Shown here piece by piece: positions 1 through 6,456 of a DNA stretch of 6,456 bases. A model generated the notes under the pieces. That model searched no databases and was not told where the DNA came from. It saw nothing but the letters and a program-made list of their open reading frames with translations. This DNA comes from Candidatus Fermentibacterales bacterium. Lineage in GTDB: Bacteria > Fermentibacterota > Fermentibacteria > Fermentibacterales > JAFGKQ01. How positions within the stretch are numbered: the stretch's first letter is position 1; every line of letters starts with the position of its first letter. The DNA lies in contig JAFGKQ010000298.1 of the NCBI GenBank assembly GCA_016928495.1, forward strand, positions 1 to 6,456, in the 5' to 3' direction. A program made the position numbers and the translations under genes.

Positions 1-1
1 G

Positions 2-1459
2 ACAGAGCCGGACTCGCTGGCTGGCGTGCCTGCCGTTGGTAGCCCCGTAGCGGGCATGCGCGAGATCGACGTAGTCATCCTCGGCGATGACGGCAGGGTC
101 CTGGTGCGCGGGACGATCAGCACGCTCGGTGGAGCGCTGGTGCGGTGGGAGCTCGCGGAGTACAGGGACCTCGGACCGGGGTGCGCGGACGCGGAGGCGG
201 TGGACCTGGTGAGCTCTCCGTGCTTCGGGGCTGTGAACGCTGCAGGCGAGTGGGTGCGGTTCTCATGCGATCTGCCGGGGGACGAGGTGGTTGTCAGGAG
301 CGACAGCGTCGAGATCCGGTTGAGAGACGATTCCGGCGCGGAGCGGACCTACGTGTTCCATGCGGGAAGCTACGAGTTCAGGCTCCGGGGCACTCATGGG
401 GAATGGACAGCTCTGCCGGCCGGCGTGCTGCCCGTGACCGAAGCCGGTGTCGACGAGTCGAGGTACTTCAGCGCAGTGTGGCGTGCCGAGAAGAACAAGC
501 GCCAGGATGGCAGGAAGATAGAGGAACAGGAGTCTGTGGGCAGAGTGCTCTGGATCGGATCGCGGTCCAAGTACTTCTGCGTGCTGATAGGGTCCTCCGA
601 CCTGGAGAGGGCTGACGGGTTCGTCCAGCCCGGAGGAGAGACCGGGTCGCCGGGCGCGTTCCTGAGGAGCGCGGACGTTCGCGTGTTCGCCGGACCGGTC
701 GAATACGACAGGTTGCGGGCTTTCGGGCAGAAGGCGGACGAGCTGGTGGACTTCGGGTGGCCGATCATACGCTGGATCGGCATGGCCATCTTCTGGTTCA
801 GCGCGAAGGTGCTGGGGTTCATCGGCAACTGGGGGCTGCGCATCGTAGTGGTGTCAGTCGTTCTCAAGGTCGTGATGCTGCCGCTTACCCAGAAGAGCTT
901 CAAATCGATCCGGAGGATGCAGCTACTGCAGCCCAGGCTCGCGGAGCTGCAGAAGAAGCACAAGAGCGATCCGGTGAAGCAGCGAGAGGCTCTCGCGAAG
1001 CTATACAGGGAAGAGAAGGTCAACCCCATGGGAGGCTGCCTTCCTCTGCTTCTGCAGATGCCTGTGTTCTTCGCCCTGTACAGGGTTCTTGCCTCTGGCG
1101 TCGAGCTGCGCGGGGCGCCGTTCGTGCTGTGGATAAGCGACCTGTCTCTCCCGGAGGTACTGATCTCCTTCGGGGGCAACGTGTTGGGACTCAGCGGAAT
1201 CGGGCTGCTTCCGGTCCTCATGGGACTTGCGATGTTCTTCCAGCAGAAGATGTCGGCGACCGACGCCAAGCAGAAGAGCATGATGTACCTGATGCCGATC
1301 TTCATGACATGGCTGTTCATGAGGTTCCCGGCCGGTCTCACGCTATACTGGTTCGTCAACAACGTGCTCACCATCATACAGCAGGAGCTGATCAAGCTCT
1401 CGGAGGCGAGGTCCGCGGAGGGGGCTGAGCCCGGTCCGGCGTCCTCGTCGTCCGGCTGA
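2..1459 (+). CDS. yidC: Membrane protein insertase YidC (5' partial)
   Basis: YidC (Oxa1/Alb3 family) inserts and folds inner-membrane proteins, alone or with SecYEG. The frame is open to the left edge, with the first full codon at 2, so the true start and the N-terminal membrane anchor lie upstream. The GTG at 26 is probably internal. Bases 2 to about 740 encode the periplasmic P1 domain, with a TISTLGGALVRWEL stretch near its start. The insertase core follows. NWGLRIVVV at 827-853 opens a membrane helix whose conserved positive residue is Lys (codon 866-868), where E. coli has Arg366. The cytoplasmic hairpin LQPRLAELQKKHK comes next, then EKVNPMGGC (1013-1039), LLPVLMGLAMFFQQKM (1205-1252), and the last helices with FPAGLTLYWFVNN and TIIQQELI. 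The C-terminal tail is short, rich in Ser, Gly and Glu, and lacks the basic run seen in E. coli. mnmE follows after 12 nt. Family identity is certain; only the start is missing. Confidence 0.97.
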   Translation, partial: TEPDSLAGVPAVGSPVAGMREIDVVILGDDGRVLVRGTISTLGGALVRWELAEYRDLGPGCADAEAVDLVSSPCFGAVNAAGEWVRFSCDLPGDEVVVRSDSVEIRLRDDSGAERTYVFHAGSYEFRLRGTHGEWTALPAGVLPVTEAGVDESRYFSAVWRAEKNKRQDGRKIEEQESVGRVLWIGSRSKYFCVLIGSSDLERADGFVQPGGETGSPGAFLRSADVRVFAGPVEYDRLRAFGQKADELVDFGWPIIRWIGMAIFWFSAKVLGFIGNWGLRIVVVSVVLKVVMLPLTQKSFKSIRRMQLLQPRLAELQKKHKSDPVKQREALAKLYREEKVNPMGGCLPLLLQMPVFFALYRVLASGVELRGAPFVLWISDLSLPEVLISFGGNVLGLSGIGLLPVLMGLAMFFQQKMSATDAKQKSMMYLMPIFMTWLFMRFPAGLTLYWFVNNVLTIIQQELIKLSEARSAEGAEPGPASSSSG

Positions 1460-1471
1460 ACGGATAACGGA

Positions 1472-2722
1472 ATGGATCCCTTGCGCAGTCGGGGCGACAT
1501 CATCGTTGCCCGGGCGACTGCCGGGGGCCGGAGTGCGCTCGCGGTCGTCCGCCTGAGTGGCGAGGGATGCGCTCAGCTCGTCGAGGGGCGGATGGGACTG
1601 GATCCGGGGCGGCTGAGCGGCGCGCGGCGGGCTGTGGGGCTCTTCCGGTCCGGCTCCGGGGAGGCACTGGACCAGGTCGTTGCCCTGTCCTGGAAGAAGG
1701 GGAGCAGCTACACCGGGGAGGAGATGGTGGAGGTCATATGCCACGGGATGGATCAAGCGGCCGACCGCATCGTCAGTGCCGTGGTGGAAGAGGGGGGACG
1801 GGCGGCGCTGCCCGGCGAGTTCACGAGGAGGGGGTTGCTGAGCGGGTCGCTGACGCGGCTGGATGTCCTCGTTCTGGGGAGGCGGTCTGCCGAGGGGCAG
1901 GGGCAGGGCGCCGCGGGAGCGACCGCGGGGAGTCTGCTTCGCCGGCTGGGGGAAGTGGAGAGGGAGCTGGAGGGCAGACTGGAGTTCGGCGAGCAGTACG
2001 GTGTCGGCATCAGCAGGGAGGAAGCGGCAGCCGCGCTCTCGGAGCTGCTCGAGAGGGCGACAGAACTGGAGGGGGTTGCGGCTGCGCTGGAGCGGCCGGC
2101 GCGGGTGGTCATCGCGGGGCCGGTCAACGCCGGGAAGTCGACTCTTTTCAACACTCTGCTCGGGAGGGAGAGGGTGGTGGCCTCGCAGAGCCCCGGAACG
2201 ACCAGGGACTGGGTAAGCGAGAGTGCGGAGGTGGAGGGCGTGACTGTGCGGCTGGTCGACACGCCCGGGGAGGCTGGCGGAGAGCACGAGGAGGAAGCCG
2301 GGAGGGTCTGCCGCGAGGAGATGACCGCTGGGTCGGACGCGGTGCTGTGGCTCAGCGAGGGCGGCGCGTCGGAGCCTTCGGGATGGATCATCGATGAGGG
2401 CTTCGAGATGCTTCGGGTGTCGAGCAAGACTGACCTCCTGAGGGGACCGGGAGTGAACCTCTCCTGCAGGACCGGGGAAGGACTGGATGAGATCCGGACC
2501 TGGATATCGCGGCGCGTGGACCTGTTGCCGGGGCTGAGTGAGGGGATGACGGAGGTGAGGCGCCACCTGGAGGAAGCAGTGTCCGCTCTCTCTTCCGCCC
2601 GGGAGGACATGGCTTGCGAGGAGATATCCGAGGCCCGGCGGAAGCTTCGGGGGATCGTGAACGGGCAGCGCATGGAAAAGGCCGTGGAGGCAGCTTTGGG
2701 GATGCTCTGTGTCGGGAAGTAG
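1472..2722 (+). CDS. mnmE: tRNA modification GTPase MnmE (divergent)
   Basis: MnmE (TrmE) works with MnmG to build the carboxymethylaminomethyl or aminomethyl group on C5 of wobble U34, using a folate-bound one-carbon unit and K+-stimulated GTP hydrolysis. The 416 residues are shorter than the usual ~450. Visible parts: N-terminal folate-binding domain (DIIVARAT at 9-16, VVRLSG, SYTGEEMVEVICHG at 79-92, PGEFTRR at 114-120); helical domain; and a GTPase domain inserted in it, with G1 GPVNAGKS (216-223, including the Asn that binds K+ in E. coli), G2 GTTRD (242-246), G3 DTPG (263-266), G4 SKTD (318-321) and a G5-like SCRTGEG (331-337). The protein ends in CVGK, keeping the catalytic Cys (413) of the C-(I/L/V)-G-K tail. 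Odd points: the usual DLTQAEAV helix motif after PGEFT is lost, G3 is DTPG rather than DTAG and lacks the following Arg, and G4 has Ser for Asn. The ATG at 1472 puts DIIVA at the normal distance; its ribosome site is weak. It overlaps mnmG by 14 nt. Confidence 0.94.
   Translation: MDPLRSRGDIIVARATAGGRSALAVVRLSGEGCAQLVEGRMGLDPGRLSGARRAVGLFRSGSGEALDQVVALSWKKGSSYTGEEMVEVICHGMDQAADRIVSAVVEEGGRAALPGEFTRRGLLSGSLTRLDVLVLGRRSAEGQGQGAAGATAGSLLRRLGEVERELEGRLEFGEQYGVGISREEAAAALSELLERATELEGVAAALERPARVVIAGPVNAGKSTLFNTLLGRERVVASQSPGTTRDWVSESAEVEGVTVRLVDTPGEAGGEHEEEAGRVCREEMTAGSDAVLWLSEGGASEPSGWIIDEGFEMLRVSSKTDLLRGPGVNLSCRTGEGLDEIRTWISRRVDLLPGLSEGMTEVRRHLEEAVSALSSAREDMACEEISEARRKLRGIVNGQRMEKAVEAALGMLCVGK
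2698..2703 (+). promoter_or_regulatory. Ribosome binding site of mnmG
   Basis: GGGGAT stands 5 nt before the GTG at 2709, inside the last codons of mnmE. It supports the start that overlaps mnmE by 14 nt. The same word precedes the rsmG start. Confidence 0.5.
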
Positions 2723-4523
2723 GCGTGGACTGGCCTGGGATGTGATCGTTGTGGGGGGCGGGCACGCGGGAATCGAAGCTGCTCTGGCCTGCCGGCGGCT
2801 GGAGTGCTCGGCTCTGCTTGTCACGGGCAGGTGCGCCAGGATCGGGGAGATGTCCTGCAATCCGGCCATCGGGGGAATCGCGAAGGGCGCCCTCGTGCGC
2901 GAAGTGGACTGCCTGGGCGGCTCGATGGGGGAGGCAGCGGACAGGACCAGGCTTCACTTCAGGATGCTGAACAGGAGCAAGGGTCGCTCGGTATGGGGCC
3001 CGAGAGCGCAGGTGGACGCCGAAGCATACGCAAGGATGCAGGCCGGGGCGCTCGCGCGTGAGGGAGTGACGGTTCTGGAAGACGAGGTTGTCGCGCTGCA
3101 CGGTCCTGTAGGAGGGGTAGACGGAATCGTCTGCGCTCGGGCTGGAGCAGTGACTGGGGCCGCGGTGGTCCTGGCGACGGGGACCTTTCTGGGAGGAAGG
3201 CTGTTCCGGGGCGAGGAGACATGGGCTGGAGGGAGATTCGGGGACTTCAGCGCCATGGCGCTCGAGAGTGACCTGAGGGCCAGGCGGTTCCACGTGAAAC
3301 GATTCAAGACGGGCACGTCGCCGAGAGTTCTGCGGGAGAGCATAAGGTTCGATCGGATGGCGAGGCAGCCGGGGGAGGGTGAGTACAGCTTCTCCTTCGG
3401 GAGGGCGGGACCGGATCGCGGATCGGAGCCGTGCTGGGTGACCAGGACCAGCCGCGACACCAGGAGGGTTGCGCTCGATGCGCTGGACAGGTCGCCGCTC
3501 TTCTGCGGGAAGATCGAAGGCAAAGGGCCGAGGTACTGCCCGAGCTTCGAGGACAAGGCAGTGAGGTTCGCGGAGAAGGAGGAGCACATCGTCTTCGTGG
3601 AGCCGATGGGAGCGGGATCGCAGGCGATGTACCTGAACGGTCTGTCGACGAGCCTGCCGCTGGACGCGCAGCAGGCGATGCTGGCTACCATACCCGGGCT
3701 CGAGGAGGCGCGGATCCTGCAGCCGGGCTATGCGGTCGAGTACACTCTGCTTGATCCGGAGGAGTTCGACGCCTGCATGCTGGTAAGGAAAGAGCCGAAG
3801 CTGCTGGTGGCGGGCCAGGTGTGCGGCACCTCCGGCTACGAGGAGGCGGCGGGACTGGGCGTCCTGGCTGGTCTGAACGCCGGCAGGATAGCGCGTGGAG
3901 AGCACCCGGTCCAGTTGGAGAGGTCGGAGAGCTACATCGGTGTGATGGCTGACGATCTGTCGTCCCGGAGCTGGTGCGAGCCCTATCGGTTGTTCTCGTC
4001 GAGGGCGGAGAACCGGATGCACCTGCGCGAGGAAAATGCGGACAGGAGAATGGTCCCGGTGGCGATGTCGTGGGGTCTGGCAAGGGGCGAGGACGTCCGG
4101 AGGGTGGATCGGCTTGAGCGGGACATCTCCAGGATCCGCGCTCTGCTCGAGGGGACCAGGAAGGGCGTCGCGGGGACCCAACTGTGCAGAAGGCCGTCGA
4201 CCGGGAGAGCCGAGCTGCTAGGGGTCTGGCCGGAGCTGGCGCAGGAGGACGTGAGAGCGGTCGAGGCCATTCTGCTGGACGAGCGCTATTCCGGGTACAT
4301 AGATCGCGCGCTCAGGCGGATCGATCAGAGGAGGCAGCTCGAGTCCGTGTCGCTCGAGAGCGTCGCGGACTTCTCGTGCATCGAGGAGATCTGTATCGAG
4401 GCCAGGGAGATACTGGGGAGGATGAGACCGCGGACTCTGGGGGAGGCGGCCTCGCTCGCCGGCGTTCGCCCGTCCGATCTGGACGGATTGCTGCTCCACC
4501 TTGGCCGGGGATGTTCCACGTGA
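2709..4523 (+). CDS. mnmG: tRNA uridine-5-carboxymethylaminomethyl modification enzyme MnmG (GidA)
   Basis: MnmG is the FAD- and NADH-dependent partner of MnmE in the tRNA U34 modification complex (cytoplasm). At 604 residues it is a little shorter than E. coli MnmG (629). The N-terminal FAD Rossmann motif is DVIVVGGGHAG (11-21). The two catalytic cysteines are present: Cys50 in MSCNPAIGG and Cys277 in GPRYCPSFEDK. Also visible are KTGTSPR (200-206, usually KTGTPPR), the GTSGYEEAAGLG dinucleotide region, EPYRLFSSRAE (from residue 424), and the helical C-terminal part with YSGYIDRALRRID and a final GEAASLAGVRPSDLDGLL that contacts MnmE or tRNA in the family. The GTG at 2709 is chosen because it leaves the usual ~10 residues before the Rossmann strand. 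GGGGAT at 2698-2703 stands 5 nt upstream as ribosome site, inside the mnmE end, so translation is probably coupled. A parS-like site lies inside the gene (3286-3301), and another covers its stop codon. Confidence 0.98.
   Translation: MSGSRRGLAWDVIVVGGGHAGIEAALACRRLECSALLVTGRCARIGEMSCNPAIGGIAKGALVREVDCLGGSMGEAADRTRLHFRMLNRSKGRSVWGPRAQVDAEAYARMQAGALAREGVTVLEDEVVALHGPVGGVDGIVCARAGAVTGAAVVLATGTFLGGRLFRGEETWAGGRFGDFSAMALESDLRARRFHVKRFKTGTSPRVLRESIRFDRMARQPGEGEYSFSFGRAGPDRGSEPCWVTRTSRDTRRVALDALDRSPLFCGKIEGKGPRYCPSFEDKAVRFAEKEEHIVFVEPMGAGSQAMYLNGLSTSLPLDAQQAMLATIPGLEEARILQPGYAVEYTLLDPEEFDACMLVRKEPKLLVAGQVCGTSGYEEAAGLGVLAGLNAGRIARGEHPVQLERSESYIGVMADDLSSRSWCEPYRLFSSRAENRMHLREENADRRMVPVAMSWGLARGEDVRRVDRLERDISRIRALLEGTRKGVAGTQLCRRPSTGRAELLGVWPELAQEDVRAVEAILLDERYSGYIDRALRRIDQRRQLESVSLESVADFSCIEEICIEAREILGRMRPRTLGEAASLAGVRPSDLDGLLLHLGRGCST
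3286..3301. other. parS: Second parS-like centromere site, inside mnmG
   Basis: Bases 3287-3300 read GTTCCACGTGAAAC, identical to the inner 14 nt of the parS at 4512-4527. Only the two outermost bases differ (G for T at the left, G for A at the right), giving 14 of 16 matches to the consensus TGTTNCACGTGAAACA. It is in the same orientation as the downstream site. In mnmG it encodes Phe-His-Val-Lys just before the KTGTSPR motif. The match is seen directly; binding by the ParB of this operon is inferred from the very strong conservation of parS. Confidence 0.75.
4507..4512 (+). promoter_or_regulatory. Ribosome binding site of rsmG
   Basis: GGGGAT ends 7 nt before the GTG at 4520. This spacing favours GTG 4520 over the in-frame ATG at 4511, which would have no room for a ribosome site. 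The last base overlaps the first base of parS. Confidence 0.5.
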
Positions 4524-4527
4524 AACA
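4512..4527. other. parS: parS centromere site across the mnmG/rsmG junction
   Basis: TGTTCCACGTGAAACA matches all 16 positions of the widely conserved bacterial parS consensus TGTTNCACGTGAAACA. It is a near-perfect palindrome; only the fifth base pair from each end breaks symmetry. ParB dimers load here, bind CTP and slide outward as clamps, and ParA then moves the complex. The site lies 1.44 kb before parB, as expected for an origin-proximal centromere. Its centre CACGTGA carries both the rsmG start GTG (4520-4522) and the mnmG stop TGA (4521-4523). A full match to a 16-nt word next to parAB is very unlikely by chance. Confidence 0.92.
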
Positions 4528-5166
4528 GTTGCTGCCCGGCGATGACGCCATGGCCGCGGATGCCGGAGCCCTCGGTCTCGACATCACGCCGGAGCAGATC
4601 ATCTCGTTCCGGTTGATGGCGGACCTGATAGCGGAGGCTGCCCCGAGAAGCGATCTCATGGGGCCAGGGGAGCTCGATCGGCTCTGGCCGAGGCACTTCC
4701 TCGAGTCTATGGCATACGAGCTGATGCTAGGGCAGGAACGATCGATCATGGATATCGGGTCGGGCGCCGGATTCCCCGGCATGGTGCTCGCCATCAGGGG
4801 GTTCCGGGTGCGTATGCTGGAACCCAGACGCAGGAGGGCGCTGTTCCTCGAGCTGCTGCTGCAGAGGTTGGGGCTGGATGGGAGCAGAGTCGAGCGAGCT
4901 CGTCTCGAGGAGTCGAAGCTGGAGGGGGATAGCGTGCTCGTGGCAAGAGCGGTCAGACCCCTGGAGTGGCTCCTCGATGCTCTGGGGCGGATCGCGGCAT
5001 CCGGGTTCACACTCGTTACGAGGGTCGGACCCGGCGCGAGGATTCGAGAGGAATGGGGCTGGCTCGATCTTCCGGAGCCGCCGCTTGACCGTCCGGGCAG
5101 GCTGGTGCAAGTTCGGCAGACCGGTCGGGTTGGTTCCGGCACGGAGGGAACGGCCCGGCAGGCTCG

Positions 5167-5170
<4 letters not shown>
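4520..5170 (+). CDS. rsmG: 16S rRNA (guanine527-N7)-methyltransferase RsmG (GidB)
   Basis: RsmG uses S-adenosylmethionine to make m7G527 (E. coli numbering) in the 530 loop of 16S rRNA; its loss gives low-level streptomycin resistance in several bacteria. From GTG 4520 the product is 216 residues, close to E. coli (207). Visible are RHFLES (58-63, the usual H-x-x-DS region), SAM-binding motif I IMDIGSGAGFPG (76-87), an acidic residue Glu101 at the end of the next strand followed by an Arg run and ALFLELL, and VARAVRPLEWLL (141-152), the family's RAV motif. The frame is open far upstream inside mnmG, but the conserved part begins after 4520. GTG 4520 makes a 4-nt GTGA overlap with the mnmG stop. 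Other in-frame starts are ATG 4511 (219 residues) and ATG 4550 (206 residues). The start sits inside a parS site, so ParB bound there could affect expression (inference). It overlaps parA by 4 nt if parA uses TTG 5167. Confidence 0.94.
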
Positions 5171-5966
<796 letters not shown>

Positions 5967-5970
<4 letters not shown>

Positions 5971-6456
5971 CGTCCGGAAGCTCCAGACACAAGAAGGCCC
6001 TCGGGAAGGGCCTCAGCGCCCTGCTTCCCGACAGCGAGGTCCCCGGCACCGGTCTGGGGACATCCGTCATGCTGAGGTCCGACCTCATCGACAGCAATCC
6101 CTATCAGCCGAGGCGTGTCTGGGACGAGACCGAGCTCGAGGCCCTTGCCGGGTCCATTCGGGCCGCGGGGCTTCTGCAGCCGCTGATCGTGCGCAAGAAA
6201 GGGGCGCGGTTCCAGCTCATCGCCGGTGAGCGCAGGCTGAGGGCCGCCAGGCTGGCTGGCCTGGCCAGCGTGCCGGCGATCGTGAGGGATGCGAGCGAGC
6301 AGGAGATGCTTGCTCTGGCTCTGATAGAGAACATCCAGCGCAGGGATCTCGGGCCCATAGAGAAGGCCGAGGCGTTCAGACGGCTCTCCGAGGAGTTCTC
6401 CCTCAGCCAGGAGCAACTGGCTGAATGCGTCGGGATGAGCCGTCCGGCTGTTGCCA
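5967..6456 (+). CDS. parB: Chromosome-partitioning protein ParB (Spo0J), 3' partial
   Basis: ParB is the CTP-dependent DNA clamp that loads at parS, spreads along nearby DNA, stimulates ParA and recruits SMC. The window holds the first 163 codons; the frame is open at the right edge. From the start: the N-terminal ALGKGLSALLP (11-21), where the ParA-stimulating peptide lies in the family; NPYQPRR (44-50); GLLQPLIVR (68-76); the CTP-binding motif GERRLRAA (87-94, usually GERRWRAA); ENIQRRDLGPIEKA (121-134), the second CTP-contact motif; and the beginning of the parS-binding helix-turn-helix, LSQEQLAECVGMSRPAVA (146-163). The rest of the DNA-binding domain and the C-terminal dimer domain are outside the window. 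The GTG at 5967 is set by a near-ideal ribosome site and a 4-nt GTGA overlap with parA. Two likely target sites lie upstream at 3286-3301 and 4512-4527. Confidence 0.96.

Noticed and set aside
26-28. GTG as the start of yidC.
   Set aside because: The frame is open to the window edge and the P1 domain begins almost at once. A start here would lack the N-terminal membrane anchor that this type of YidC needs.
350-361. TACGTGTTCCA in yidC as another parS-like word.
   Set aside because: It has ACGTG and TTCCA in the wrong arrangement and lacks the inverted GTTNCAC/GTGAAAC arms.
1460-1471. The 12-nt yidC-mnmE gap as a possible promoter or terminator.
   Set aside because: It is too short for either, with no hairpin or T run. 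The genes are most likely on one transcript.
1840-1940. Possible frameshift in mnmE explaining the missing helix motif.
   Set aside because: Neither of the other two frames restores a DLTQAEAV-like text, and the sequence returns to family-like GRLEFGEQ in the same frame. It looks like real divergence.
1343-2869. Very long open frame on the minus strand (508 codons), and a similar one at 2388-4181 (597 codons).
   Set aside because: They lie opposite mnmE and mnmG, which are certain. High GC makes stop codons rare, and the translations are low-complexity Pro/Arg/Ser/Leu text with no recognisable motif.
4184-4519. Open frame continuing upstream of rsmG deep into mnmG, which could suggest an N-terminal extension.
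   Set aside because: The conserved RsmG sequence starts after 4520, the extension is low-complexity out-of-frame mnmG, and GTG 4520 has a usable ribosome site and stop overlap.

Overview
The window is a single, tightly packed run of six plus-strand genes in a high-GC genome (roughly 63-65% GC by eye, not counted exactly). The order is yidC (5' end missing), mnmE, mnmG, rsmG, parA and parB (3' end missing). This is the classic neighbourhood found beside the bacterial chromosomal replication origin (rpmH-rnpA-yidC-mnmE-mnmG-rsmG-parA-parB), read away from oriC. There is no jag/khpB gene between yidC and mnmE.

The organism is a bacterium. YidC has the large periplasmic P1 domain, which points to a Gram-negative (diderm) cell. 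Arginine is often AGG, and the coding strand is clearly G-rich over most of yidC-mnmE-mnmG-rsmG. MnmE is quite divergent. This fits a less-studied lineage better than a well-known proteobacterium, but I cannot name a phylum from the sequence.

Region by region: 2-1459 is the YidC membrane insertase. 1472-4523 holds mnmE and mnmG, whose products together make the cmnm5/nm5 modification of wobble U34 in tRNAs. 4520-5170 is rsmG, the 16S rRNA m7G methyltransferase. 5167-5970 is ParA and 5967-6456 is the start of ParB, the chromosome segregation pair. The last four genes are joined by 4-nt stop/start overlaps (GTGA, TTGA, GTGA). mnmE and mnmG overlap by 14 nt, and yidC and mnmE are 12 nt apart. 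There is no intergenic space for a terminator, and no RNA gene, mobile element or CRISPR array was seen.

The most notable non-coding signal is the centromere. A 16-nt word that fully matches the universal parS consensus lies exactly across the mnmG stop and rsmG start. A second copy with a perfect 14-nt core lies inside mnmG, 1.2 kb upstream. Together with parA and parB this makes a complete local segregation locus built into coding DNA. I see no new defence or mobile system; the genes are housekeeping. The points worth a second look are the parS placement and the degenerate motifs of MnmE.
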